Assembly: GCF_002868735.1 (NCBI RefSeq)
Contig: NZ_CP025612.1
Span: 558,001-622,000 of the forward strand
DNA from: Niveispirillum cyanobacteriorum
GTDB lineage: Bacteria > Pseudomonadota > Alphaproteobacteria > Azospirillales > Azospirillaceae
Length of the DNA stretch: 64,000 nt
Direction: 5' to 3'
Position 1 is the stretch's first letter. Each line of letters begins with the position of its first letter. A program made the position numbers and the translations under genes. Of the stretch, positions 37,597-46,363 are shown in pieces. The notes beneath the pieces are model-generated. The model ran no database searches. It was not told where the DNA came from and saw only the letters and a list, made by a program, of their open reading frames with translations.

Positions 37597-39105
37597 TCAC
37601 AGGACCATGCACACGGTCTTGATTTCCAAATAATTCTCGATGGCACCAGCGCCGCTTTCGCGGCCCCAGCCCGATTGTTTGAAGCCACCGATAGGCAGCG
37701 CCACGTCCCAGAAGGAATGGCAGTTCACCCAGACCGTGCCGGCGCGGATGTCTGACGACAGGCGATGGGCTGCCGACAGATCCTGGGTCCAGACGCTGGC
37801 CGCCAGGCCGAATTCCGTGTCGTTGGCTGCGGCCACAACCTCTGCCACATCATCAAACGGAGCGGCGACCACCACGGGGCCGAACACTTCCTCACAGACG
37901 ATGGCGGATTTCGGATCGGCATTGGTGATCAATGTCGGTTCTATGAAGGTGCCCGCCGGCCCCTTCTGCCCACCGCCCGTGACCAGGGTGGCCCCATCGG
38001 CCACGGCCGCATCGATATAGGCCTTCACCCGGTCGGCCTGCCGCTTGCTGACCAGCGGGCCCATCTGCGTATCGGGCGAAAGGCCATGGCCCAGGCGGAT
38101 GCCGCGCGCAATCTCCGCCACGCCTTCCACCACCTTGTCGAAGATCGACCGGTGGACATACAGCCGCGACCCGGCCACACAGACCTGTCCGCCATTGAAG
38201 AAGATGGCGTTGGCGGCACCGGCGATGGCGGCGTCCAGATCGGCATCCGGCATGATGACGACGGGCGACTTGCCTCCCAGTTCCAGGGTCACCTTCTTCA
38301 GATTGCCCTTGGCCCCGTCGAGGATGGCGCGGCCGGTCTGGGTGGAGCCGGTGAAGGCCACCTTGTCCACCTGTGGATGTGCGGCCAGGGCGGCACCCAC
38401 CACCGACCCCAGGCCGGTGACCACATTCACCACGCCCGCCGGCACGCCGGCTTCCACCAGCAGTTCCGCCAGACGCAGCGCGGTCAGCGATGTTTCCTCC
38501 GCCGGCTTCAACACGACCGTACAACCGGCGGCCAGGGCCGGGGCCAGCTTCATGGCATGCATGATCAGCGGGGAATTCCAAGGGGTGATGGCAGCCACCA
38601 CACCCACCGGTTCCTTGGTGGTATAGGCCGCGACCCGCTTGCCCGCCGGTTGGTAATTGATGCTGGACGGGATCGTATCGCCCGTCACCTTGGTGCACAG
38701 CCCGGCAAAAAAGCGGAACTGTTCGGCGGCCATGGGGATTTCGGCCCAGCGGCCGACATACAGCGCCTTGCCTTGGTCCAGCGTCTCCAGTTCCGACAAT
38801 TCATCGATATGGGCGTCGATCAGGTCGGCGATGCGCCACAGCAGGCGGGCGCGGATGGCGGGCGTCATGGACCGCCATTGGCCATCGTCGAACGCCTTGC
38901 GCGCCGCCGCAACCGCGCGGTCGACATCGCCGGCATCGGCGGCGGCGATCTGGGCCAGCACCTCACCGGTAGCGGGGTTAATGGTGGAAAGGGTGCGGCC
39001 GACCGCCGGGTCCACCCATTGCCCGCCGATCAGTAACTGATGGCGGGGCTTTTTCAGCCATTCGCGGACAGTTTCCTGTGCCGGCGCAATGTTCTCGATC
39101 TGCAT
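37597..39105 (-). CDS. NAD(P)-dependent aldehyde dehydrogenase
   Basis: A 502-residue cytosolic aldehyde dehydrogenase oxidising an aldehyde to its acid. The start at 39,105 (MQIENIAPAQ) has GGGAGA upstream and is preferred over the longer frame from 39,177. Visible motifs are PWNSPL and KPAEETS in the cofactor site, FTGSTQTG, the general-base Glu in LELGGKSP (Glu275) and the catalytic Cys in GGQVCVAGSR (Cys309). Length is typical of the family. It shares the transcript with the downstream receptor and is divergent from the GH3 glucosidase. The substrate may be an aromatic or sugar-derived aldehyde, which is not determinable here. Confidence 0.93.
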   Translation of the reverse strand: MQIENIAPAQETVREWLKKPRHQLLIGGQWVDPAVGRTLSTINPATGEVLAQIAAADAGDVDRAVAAARKAFDDGQWRSMTPAIRARLLWRIADLIDAHIDELSELETLDQGKALYVGRWAEIPMAAEQFRFFAGLCTKVTGDTIPSSINYQPAGKRVAAYTTKEPVGVVAAITPWNSPLIMHAMKLAPALAAGCTVVLKPAEETSLTALRLAELLVEAGVPAGVVNVVTGLGSVVGAALAAHPQVDKVAFTGSTQTGRAILDGAKGNLKKVTLELGGKSPVVIMPDADLDAAIAGAANAIFFNGGQVCVAGSRLYVHRSIFDKVVEGVAEIARGIRLGHGLSPDTQMGPLVSKRQADRVKAYIDAAVADGATLVTGGGQKGPAGTFIEPTLITNADPKSAIVCEEVFGPVVVAAPFDDVAEVVAAANDTEFGLAASVWTQDLSAAHRLSSDIRAGTVWVNCHSFWDVALPIGGFKQSGWGRESGAGAIENYLEIKTVCMVL

Positions 39106-39419
39106 ATCCCGTATCTCCCAGGTTCCGTCAGAGCTGCCTTGGCGGGCGTTGTTGTTCTGGGAGGTAATTGTGGGCAAGGAAACAGAGTGTGGCAGGCGAT
39201 ATCTCGCCTTTATCCGCTGTGTGGCGATAAAAGTAATTTTGATCTGTTCTGTCGCAAGGCTGCGACAAATTTGTGCATCAATTGTCCATTAGTCATTTGA
39301 CCACGTGGCGGACAGCGAGACCCGTCATTCTGACGTCGGTTTCTTTCCATGGCAGGCTTCGTGGAAACTTCAACCACTGAATGATTGGCGTTGCCGATAT
39401 TCCTGCAAGAGGGAAGTCC
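39106..39419. promoter_or_regulatory. Divergent promoter region with inverted repeats (aldehyde dehydrogenase / GH3 glucosidase)
   Basis: About 314 bp between divergent genes. It contains a perfect inverted repeat TGTCGCA-AGGC-TGCGACA at 39,250-39,267 and a CCACGTGG palindrome at 39,301-39,308, both plausible operator sites. The 39,230-39,300 stretch is AT-richer than its surroundings. No confident -35/-10 pair was assigned. Confidence 0.5.
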
Positions 39420-41630
39420 ATGTCGAAAAACCGGGTAATGATGCCGTCTCTGGTCGCTGGCCTCTGTTTGGTCAGCCTGTCTTGTTCCGCTGTCGCCTTG
39501 GCGGCGGGGGAGGGCTGGCGCAATCCGTCGCTGTCGCCTGATGAACGGGCCCGGTTACTGGATGCGGAACTGACGCTTGATGAGCGGATCGGCCTGCTGC
39601 ATGGACCGATGGCGCTGACTTTTCCCGGTGGCCCGCCCATTCCGGCGGGATCGGTCGGCGGGGCCGGCTTCATCCCTGGCGTGCCGCGTCTGGGCATTCC
39701 AGCGCTGACTGAAACCGACGCCAGCCTGGGCATTAGCAATCCCGGTGAGGTGCGGCCCGGCGACACGGCCACCGCCCTTCCGGCCAGCTTGGCCCTGGCC
39801 GCCAGCTTCAATCCCAGGCTCGCCTATGAAGGTGGGGCCATGATCGCCAAGGAAGCGGCGGCCCGAGGCTTCAACGTGCTGCTGGCCGGTGGCGTCAACC
39901 TGGCCCGCGACCCGCGCAATGGCCGCAATTTTGAGTATCTGGGGGAGGACCCATGGCTGGCTGGCACCCTAGCCGGGGAAAGCATCAAAGCCATCCAGGA
40001 CCAGAACATCATCTCCACCGTTAAGCATTTCAGCCTGAACGGGCAGGAGACGGGCCGTTTCTACGCTAACTCCATCATCAAGGAGGCCGCGCATCGCGAA
40101 AGCGACCTTCTGGCCTTCCAGATCGCCATCGAAAAGGGCCAGCCCGGCTCCGTCATGTGCGCCTATAACCTTGTGAATGGCGACTATTCCTGCGGCAACG
40201 ACCATCTGCTGAATGGCGTGTTGAAGGGGGATTGGGGCTACAAGGGCTGGGTCATGTCGGACTGGGGGGCGGTTCACGCCACCGACTATGCCATAAAGGG
40301 CCTGGATCAGCAGTCGGGCGAGCAACTGGACCAGAAGGTCTGGTTCGGCGAACCGCTGAAGCAGGCGGCCCTGGCCGGCACGGTGCCGGAGGCGCGTCTG
40401 TCCGACATGTCGCGCCGCATCCTGCGCTCCATGTTTGCCGCCGGCCTGTTCGACGGCAAGCCGGTGAAGCCCCAGATCGACGCCGCGGCCCATGCGGCGG
40501 TGGCCAAGAAGGTGGCCGACGAAGGCATCGTGCTGCTGGCCAACAAGGGCATCCTGCCGCTCAACGGCGCGGCCGGGAAAAAGATCGTGCTGATCGGCGG
40601 GCACGCCGACGCCGGTGTCCTGTCGGGTGCCGGGTCGTCGCAGGTCACGGCTGTCGGCGGCAATGCCCGCGTGGTGCCGGTGGGCGGTGACGGGCCGATG
40701 GCCATGTGGGGTCGCCAGGTATTTCATGCTTCCTCCCCGCTGAAAGCTCTGCGCGCTGCGCTGCCAGACGCCACCATTACCTTTGCGGATGGTCGCTATC
40801 CCGCAGAGGCTGCTGCTGCTGCCAAGGCCGCCGACATCGCCATCGTCTTCGCCAACCAGTGGATGGCCGAGGCGCTGGACGCCTATGACCTGTCTCTGCC
40901 GCAGGGCCAGGACGAGATGATCCAGGCAGTTGCTGCCGCCAATCCCAACAGCATCGTGGTGCTCCAGACCGGTGGCCCGGTGCTGATGCCCTGGCTGGAC
41001 AAGGTGGGAGCCGTGGTCGCCGCCTGGTACAGCGGGCAGAAGGGGGGTGAGTCTATTGCTGATGTGCTTACCGGTAAGGTCAATCCTTCGGGCCGCCTGC
41101 CGCTGACCTTCCCGGCCAGCCTGGACCAGTATCCGCGCCGCGACCTGCCCGGCTGGGGCCTGCCCAAGAAGCAGCAGTTCGACGTGGTCTATGAGGAAGG
41201 GGCCGATGTCGGCTATCGCCGCTTCGCTGCCCTGGGCATGAAGCCGCTGTTTCCGTTCGGCCACGGTCTGTCCTACACCAGCTTTGCCTATGACAAGCTG
41301 TCAGTGAAGGGCGGGGACACGCTGACCGTCAGTTTCCGCGTCACCAACACCGGCGCTGTCGCCGGCAAGGATGCGCCGCAAGTCTATCTGACCGGGGCCG
41401 GTGGGGTGAAGCTGCAGCGCCTGATCGGCTTTGACAAGGTCGATCTGAAGCCGGGGGAGACGCGCACCGTGACTCTGAAGGCCGATCCGCGGCTGTTGGC
41501 CAGCTTTGACGAGGCCGGGCGCCTATGGCGGATCGCGGGCGGGGCCTATGAGGTGACGGTGGGGCCATCGGCGGAAAAGGCCGCCCTGATCGGTACCGCG
41601 AAGGTTACTAAACGCGTGATGAAGCCGTAA
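39420..41630 (+). CDS. Glycoside hydrolase family 3 beta-glucosidase, exported
   Basis: A 736-residue enzyme hydrolysing beta-linked glucosides. The ATG at 39,420 follows AGAGGGA. The signal peptide ends near VALA-AG. The GH3 N-terminal TIM barrel includes KHFSLNGQE and the catalytic nucleophile Asp in GWVMSDWGA (Asp281). The C-terminal alpha/beta sandwich (GIVLLANKGILPL) and a fibronectin-III-like end (FGHGLSYTSFAY, TVSFRVTNTGAVAGKD) complete the usual order. It is probably periplasmic. It fits with nearby esterases in breakdown of plant glycosides, and a terminator follows directly. Confidence 0.94.
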   Translation: MSKNRVMMPSLVAGLCLVSLSCSAVALAAGEGWRNPSLSPDERARLLDAELTLDERIGLLHGPMALTFPGGPPIPAGSVGGAGFIPGVPRLGIPALTETDASLGISNPGEVRPGDTATALPASLALAASFNPRLAYEGGAMIAKEAAARGFNVLLAGGVNLARDPRNGRNFEYLGEDPWLAGTLAGESIKAIQDQNIISTVKHFSLNGQETGRFYANSIIKEAAHRESDLLAFQIAIEKGQPGSVMCAYNLVNGDYSCGNDHLLNGVLKGDWGYKGWVMSDWGAVHATDYAIKGLDQQSGEQLDQKVWFGEPLKQAALAGTVPEARLSDMSRRILRSMFAAGLFDGKPVKPQIDAAAHAAVAKKVADEGIVLLANKGILPLNGAAGKKIVLIGGHADAGVLSGAGSSQVTAVGGNARVVPVGGDGPMAMWGRQVFHASSPLKALRAALPDATITFADGRYPAEAAAAAKAADIAIVFANQWMAEALDAYDLSLPQGQDEMIQAVAAANPNSIVVLQTGGPVLMPWLDKVGAVVAAWYSGQKGGESIADVLTGKVNPSGRLPLTFPASLDQYPRRDLPGWGLPKKQQFDVVYEEGADVGYRRFAALGMKPLFPFGHGLSYTSFAYDKLSVKGGDTLTVSFRVTNTGAVAGKDAPQVYLTGAGGVKLQRLIGFDKVDLKPGETRTVTLKADPRLLASFDEAGRLWRIAGGAYEVTVGPSAEKAALIGTAKVTKRVMKP

Positions 41631-41639
41631 ACAGGGCAG

Positions 41640-41670
41640 GGGCCGGCGATATTTCGCCGGCCCTTTGCCT
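41640..41670 (+). terminator. Rho-independent terminator after the GH3 gene
   Basis: The stem GGGCCGGCGA / TCGCCGGCCC with a TATT loop is followed by TTTGCCTTT. It lies 10 bp after the glucosidase stop and just before the convergent cysteine hydrolase stop. Confidence 0.88.
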
Positions 41671-41671
41671 T

Positions 41672-42304
41672 TCAGTGCTTCGCCAACTGCGCAATCGCCT
41701 CTTCAAGGCCGATCACGTCGGCATATTTGGCGTTCAGGTCGAACAGGTTGGCGTCATGCACGCGGGCATCGCGGTCGCCAACGGCGTCGCGTACCACGAG
41801 CGGCACGAACCCATGCTGGCAGGCATCCAGGGCCGAGGCGCGGACACAGCCAGAGGTCGACAGGCCGGAGATCAGCAACGTGTCGATACCGCTGGACGCC
41901 AGGGTGGAGGCCAGCGAGGTGCCGAAAAAGGCGCTGGCATATTGCTTGGTGATTACCGGCTCGCCTGCCGCCGGCTCCAGCCCCTCTGCGAACGAGGCCC
42001 AGTGCGGATGAAGGCCGCGTTCGAAACAGGACAGCGCCTTCACCTTGCGGAAGAACACGCCGCCATCCACGCCGCCCGGCGTATAGGCGACGTTGGTGTG
42101 GAAGACCGGAATGCCGGCGGCGCGTGCGGCTGACAGCAGGGTGACGGCCCCCGCCAGCGCCTTTTCCACCCCGGCATAAAGCGGGCAGGCGGGGTCCAGA
42201 TAGGCATTCACGAAATCGATGATCAGCAGGGCGGGGCGCTTGCCCCAGCCCAGACGGTTGCCGAACCCGGCCTGGGCATAGTCGGCATTCAGATCGGTGG
42301 CCAT
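41672..42304 (-). CDS. Isochorismatase-family cysteine hydrolase
   Basis: A 210-residue cytosolic hydrolase of the isochorismatase-like / N-carbamoylsarcosine amidase fold, which typically releases ammonia or carbamate from small amides. The catalytic triad is visible: Asp in ALLIIDFVNAYLD, Lys in EPVITKQYASAFFGT and Cys in LSTSGCVRASALD. It belongs to the same subtype as the enzyme at 56,316-57,005 (shared GFGNR and STSGCVRA segments). It is the only gene between two terminators, so it is transcribed separately or as the tail of the esterase transcript. The substrate is unknown. Confidence 0.87.
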   Translation of the reverse strand: MATDLNADYAQAGFGNRLGWGKRPALLIIDFVNAYLDPACPLYAGVEKALAGAVTLLSAARAAGIPVFHTNVAYTPGGVDGGVFFRKVKALSCFERGLHPHWASFAEGLEPAAGEPVITKQYASAFFGTSLASTLASSGIDTLLISGLSTSGCVRASALDACQHGFVPLVVRDAVGDRDARVHDANLFDLNAKYADVIGLEEAIAQLAKH

Positions 42305-42324
42305 GGTCGGTGATCCTCATCGCA

Positions 42325-42366
42325 AAAGAAAACGGCCTTCCCCGATACGCGACGGGGAAGGCCGTG
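42325..42366 (-). terminator. Rho-independent terminator after the esterase gene
   Basis: Read on the minus strand, a 12-bp stem (ACGGCCTTCCCC pairing with GGGGAAGGCCGT) is followed by TTTCTTTTG. It ends the transcript coming from 43,568 and separates it from the cysteine hydrolase. Confidence 0.88.
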
Positions 42367-42392
42367 ACGTGTCTGTTCAGTGCGTCTGACCG

Positions 42393-43568
42393 TCAGTTGA
42401 ACAGAAGCGGCGCGATCTGTTCCAGATAGGCGCGCCAGTTGATCCAGGTGTGGCCGCCGCCGCTTTCGACATAGGTGTACTTAATGCCGTAATCGGCCAG
42501 GATCTGGCGGAAGGGTGGCGCCATCTGGATGACGAAATCCTCCTTGCCGATGGCATAGAAGACCAGACCACCGGTCTTGGCGCGGGCCTTCAGGGCCGCA
42601 TCATTGACCTTGCGGTAATTCGCCGTCTGTTCCGCCGACAGCATGCCGATGGAGAAGACGCCGATGGAGCCGAACACGTCCGCGCGCGGCAGGCCGAACT
42701 GGATCGTGTGTGCCCCGCCCATCGACAGGCCGACCATCGCGCGGGTCTTGGCCGCCGCCTGGGTGCGGAAATGCTTGTCGATGAAGGGGATCAGGTCCTT
42801 GTGCAGGTCGCTGCCGAAATCAGTATTCTCCATGCCCTGCACACCTTCACGCGCGGGCGTGTGGCCATAGGGCATGACAATGATCATCGGCTTGACCTTG
42901 CCGGCCGCGATCAGGTTATCCAGGATGTAATTGGCATTGCCCTTGGTGGTCCAGGCATCGTCGCTGTCGCTATAGCCATGGACCAGATACAGAACCGGAT
43001 AGCGGTCCTTGCCGCCCGCTTCATACCCCGGCGGGGTATAGACATGGGCGCGGCGCAGGATGCCCAGGGTGGAGGACGGATATTCCACGGCGGAGACCAC
43101 TCCGTGCTGCACCTCGGCCTTGTAGAACTGGTTTGACCTGCCGTCGCCCGGCAACTGCACCACGGACTGCACACCGCCCAATGCCTCGGCAAAGCGGGTG
43201 CCGCGCGGGTCGGCGATGCGCATGCCGTCCACCTTGAAGACATATGTATAGACGCCGGCATCGACGGCGCCCGTCGTGGTCACCGACCAATAGCCATCGG
43301 CATCCTTGGTCATGGGCAGGCCCGGCGGCTTGCCATCCAGACCCATGGGGACGCTGTTCATTTCCTGCGGCAGGGCGACGACTTCCTTGGCGTCCTTGGC
43401 ACACAGGCGGAAGGTGACGCGCCCATCGGGTAGATGTTCGACCGACTGGTATTCCAGAGGCGGCTGGAAGAAGGTCCGGGCCTCACAGGCGGGTTGGGCT
43501 GCCTGTGCGGGCAGGGAGGCCAGCACAAGTGGCAGGGCGGTTATGGCAGACAGAAGAAGCTGGCGCAT
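42393..43568 (-). CDS. Exported esterase (CE1 / esterase D-like) with N-terminal CBM48-like domain
   Basis: A 391-residue alpha/beta-hydrolase. A signal peptide (1-23, …LPAQA-AQ) precedes an immunoglobulin-like CBM48/E-set domain (about 35-135, including DADGYWSVTTTGAVDAGVYTYVF). The catalytic domain (about 160-391) has the nucleophile in GLSMGG and the His in GGGHTWINWR. This architecture is known for feruloyl and acetyl-xylan esterases and enterochelin-esterase-like proteins. It lies 86 bp downstream of a receptor on the same strand with a terminator between them. The likely role is de-esterifying plant polymers or glycosides in the periplasm. Confidence 0.88.
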   Translation of the reverse strand: MRQLLLSAITALPLVLASLPAQAAQPACEARTFFQPPLEYQSVEHLPDGRVTFRLCAKDAKEVVALPQEMNSVPMGLDGKPPGLPMTKDADGYWSVTTTGAVDAGVYTYVFKVDGMRIADPRGTRFAEALGGVQSVVQLPGDGRSNQFYKAEVQHGVVSAVEYPSSTLGILRRAHVYTPPGYEAGGKDRYPVLYLVHGYSDSDDAWTTKGNANYILDNLIAAGKVKPMIIVMPYGHTPAREGVQGMENTDFGSDLHKDLIPFIDKHFRTQAAAKTRAMVGLSMGGAHTIQFGLPRADVFGSIGVFSIGMLSAEQTANYRKVNDAALKARAKTGGLVFYAIGKEDFVIQMAPPFRQILADYGIKYTYVESGGGHTWINWRAYLEQIAPLLFN

Positions 43569-43599
43569 GATCGCGCTCCTTGAAGGGTGTTGGCGTGGC

Positions 43600-43642
43600 C
43601 TGAAACAAAAAGGCCCTCAGGGACAAGGTTGTCCCCAAGGGC
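43600..43642 (-). terminator. Rho-independent terminator after the receptor gene
   Basis: On the minus strand the near-perfect stem GCCCTTGGGGACA / TGTCCCTGAGGGC is followed by CTTTTTGTTT. It closes the transcript of the receptor at 43,655-46,138, and the esterase downstream likely receives only read-through or its own promoter. Confidence 0.82.
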
Positions 43643-43654
43643 GTGATTTTAAGC

Positions 43655-46138
43655 TCAGAACTTGTACTTCGCCTGGACACCCAGGGTGCGACCATCGCGC
43701 AGGCCGACATTCAGCGTGGAATAGGTGAAGGACGGGGCCGGCGTGAACAGGATGTTGTTGTTTGCCGTGGTGTATCGACGGCTGTCGAACAGGTTGTTGG
43801 CATAAACATCCACCGACACGGCACCGACCGTGGCGCCAACGCGGGCGTTGAAGATGTGGCTTTCCGGGGTCTTCACGACATTGGCCACATCCGACCAGAC
43901 GCCGGACTTGTAGTTATAGTCAACGCGTGCGAACCAGGTGGCATCTTCCCACTGATCGAACTCGCCATTGAACATCACGCCACCGGAGGCGGAGTATTTG
44001 GACGTCGACGGCAGTTCGTTGCCGGAGAAATCCGTGCTGCCGACCAGGAAGGTGACCAGCGGTGCGTTGTAGTCCTTGATCTTGCTGTCGTTCAGCGCGC
44101 CGGCCGCCGTCAGCGTGATCATCTTGGTCAGACGGAACGAACCATCGAATTCCAGACCCTTCATGTCGGAATTGCCGCTGTTGATGGTGCCGAACACGCT
44201 GCCGAAACCGCCCGTGGGGGTCACGAAGGTCTGGATCACTTGGTTCAACTGATCGCGCCACTGCGAGTAATAGGCGGCAAAGGCGTAACGCAGACGGTTA
44301 TCGACGGCGGTACCCTTCAGGCCCACTTCATAGGTGGTGACCTTTTCCGGGCTGACAAACAGGTCGATGCCCAGGGTCTTGGCGATGGTCGCCGCCTGGC
44401 CGGTATAGGAGACAACGCCGGAATTCAGCGATGCTGGGTTCACGCCCTTGGCCACCGACGCATAGGTCATGACCTCATCGGTCCACTGATACTGGGCGAT
44501 GACGCGGGGCAGGAAGTTCTTATAGGTCTGTTCTGCCAGCTTCGACCCGGCCTTATAGGTGCCGGCGGGCACGAAGGTGGGATCGGTCACCACCACATCG
44601 GCCAGCGGCGAGATATAGGCATACAGCTTGTCGATCTGGTAACGGCCCTCGACACTGGCAGTCAGCTTGTCGGTGATGTCATAGGTGATGCCGAAGAAGC
44701 CGCCATAGGTCTTGGATTCCGTCTTGCCGGACGGCGTGACCTGCTTGTTCAGGATCATGTTGTCCAGGGTGTCGACGGTCCGCTTGCCGTTCGCACCCAG
44801 ATAGGACACGCCGGCGACAAAGCGCAGCGCCTCGCCATCATCGTAGCTGGTGCGCAGTTCCTGGGAGATATCCTTGGAGATATTCTCCACCAGATATGCC
44901 GAACTGAAATAGGAGCGCAGGCCATTGGTGGCGGTATAGGCCGGGTTGGCGATGCCGGAGCTGTCGTAATTTCCGATATCCGACAGCGAACCCCATTCCT
45001 CGTGATTGATGCCGGTCAGCGAGCTGAGGGTGAAGTTGGTGTCGGGGATTTCGTAGTCGACAACCAAATGGGCGTGGCGGTAGTCCCGCACCAAACCATA
45101 GCTGTCAACGCTGTCATTCGGGTCGATCAGACGGTTGGTGGTAACGGCCAGCGCGTTACGCACGAAGCTGTCGACATTGTAATTGCCGGCCGGCGTGGTG
45201 GCGGGCAGGGACGGAACGGTACCGCACATGAACGGGTTGAACCCGCCAAGCGTGCAGTTCGCCTGTGCCGGCACAACGACGCGGCCCGTGCTGTCCGTGA
45301 TGGCACGCGCGCTGATCAGGCCCAGGGCGGCAGGGCCGTCCTTGTCGTGGGAGATGATGCCGAAAGCCTTGATCGTCAGGTTATCGGTCGGCGTCGCCAC
45401 CACCAAGAGGTTGGCATTGCGCGACGACTGGTCACCCAGGGTCATGGACGGGTTGGCGTAGTTCTTGTACGTGCCGTCCTTGGCGTTGTAGTCGCCGGCA
45501 ACGCGGAAAGACAGCTTGTCCTCCACCAGCGGTCCTTCCAGCTCGGCCTGAACGCGGCGGGTGTTGCGGGTGCCGATCATGGTGGTCAGGCTGCCGGCAT
45601 AGTCGTTGCCCGGCTCTTTGTTCACCACGTTCAGGGCACCGGCAAAGGTGTTACGCCCGAAATAGGCCGACTGCGGCCCGCGCAGCAGCTCGATGCGTTC
45701 CGGGCTGGATACGCTCATCACGGCGGTGGGGGAGGAAACCGGGACGCCGTCGATGAAGGTGGCGACGGGCGTGCTGTCGGTCGTGGCCGGCGTGAAGCCA
45801 CGCAGGATCAACTGCTGGAACGACCGGTCGCCGCGACCGCTACTGTTGTTATTGATGTTGAAGCCGGGCGTCTGTTCCGACAGGTTCTGAACGGACGTGA
45901 TGCCCCGCTGTTCCACCTCTTCCGCCGTGACGGCGGTGACGGAAACGGGGGTCTTCAGGATGTTTTCGGACCGCTTGCGGGCGGTCACGATGATTTCTTC
46001 CAGCTGGATCGTTTCACCACTGCTGGTCTTGGCGGTATCCTGCGCGTGGGCGCCGGACGCCAGCACGGATGCCCCGATGGCCATGGTGATGGCCAGGCGC
46101 GATGCGCCGGACGGGGGCTTGAACTTTACTTCCTTCAT
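43655..46138 (-). CDS. TonB-dependent outer-membrane receptor
   Basis: An 827-residue receptor. The start at 46,138 (MKEVKFKPPSG) has GGGAGA upstream and gives a signal peptide ending …GAHA-QD; a 65-residue longer frame is unsupported. LEEIIVTARKR precedes the plug, which has IELLRGPQSAYFGRNTFAGALN, and the barrel ends …RTLGVQAKYKF. It is the last gene of the run MmgE/PrpD-MmgE/PrpD-ligase-amidase, after a 225-bp gap that may carry its own promoter. It probably imports the compound degraded by that operon. Confidence 0.92.
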   Translation of the reverse strand: MKEVKFKPPSGASRLAITMAIGASVLASGAHAQDTAKTSSGETIQLEEIIVTARKRSENILKTPVSVTAVTAEEVEQRGITSVQNLSEQTPGFNINNNSSGRGDRSFQQLILRGFTPATTDSTPVATFIDGVPVSSPTAVMSVSSPERIELLRGPQSAYFGRNTFAGALNVVNKEPGNDYAGSLTTMIGTRNTRRVQAELEGPLVEDKLSFRVAGDYNAKDGTYKNYANPSMTLGDQSSRNANLLVVATPTDNLTIKAFGIISHDKDGPAALGLISARAITDSTGRVVVPAQANCTLGGFNPFMCGTVPSLPATTPAGNYNVDSFVRNALAVTTNRLIDPNDSVDSYGLVRDYRHAHLVVDYEIPDTNFTLSSLTGINHEEWGSLSDIGNYDSSGIANPAYTATNGLRSYFSSAYLVENISKDISQELRTSYDDGEALRFVAGVSYLGANGKRTVDTLDNMILNKQVTPSGKTESKTYGGFFGITYDITDKLTASVEGRYQIDKLYAYISPLADVVVTDPTFVPAGTYKAGSKLAEQTYKNFLPRVIAQYQWTDEVMTYASVAKGVNPASLNSGVVSYTGQAATIAKTLGIDLFVSPEKVTTYEVGLKGTAVDNRLRYAFAAYYSQWRDQLNQVIQTFVTPTGGFGSVFGTINSGNSDMKGLEFDGSFRLTKMITLTAAGALNDSKIKDYNAPLVTFLVGSTDFSGNELPSTSKYSASGGVMFNGEFDQWEDATWFARVDYNYKSGVWSDVANVVKTPESHIFNARVGATVGAVSVDVYANNLFDSRRYTTANNNILFTPAPSFTYSTLNVGLRDGRTLGVQAKYKF

Positions 46139-46341
46139 TCTTGTCTCCCAGTCGGAATATGGTCCCAGAAAGCATGCCGGGCACTTGTTGGCCCGCCTTG
46201 CACGCAAAGCTCCGCCCGCCCGCACAGAACCTTGGTTCCACAGGGTTTCATCGGGGCATTGATTGGAGCTTTGAGCGTCGGTTGTTTGGCGGATGATGTG
46301 TTTGGCCTGGAAACCGCTCAAGCCGGATACCATACCTGTCC

Positions 46342-46351
46342 ACCACGTGGT
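46342..46351. promoter_or_regulatory. ACCACGTGGT palindrome upstream of receptor
   Basis: A perfect 10-bp palindrome lies in the 225-bp gap between the amidase and the receptor, just 12 bp from the amidase stop. A similar CCACGTGG site lies at 39,301-39,308 before other catabolic genes. A shared regulator is possible but unproven. Confidence 0.3.
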
Positions 46352-46363
46352 CGGGCCGACCGT

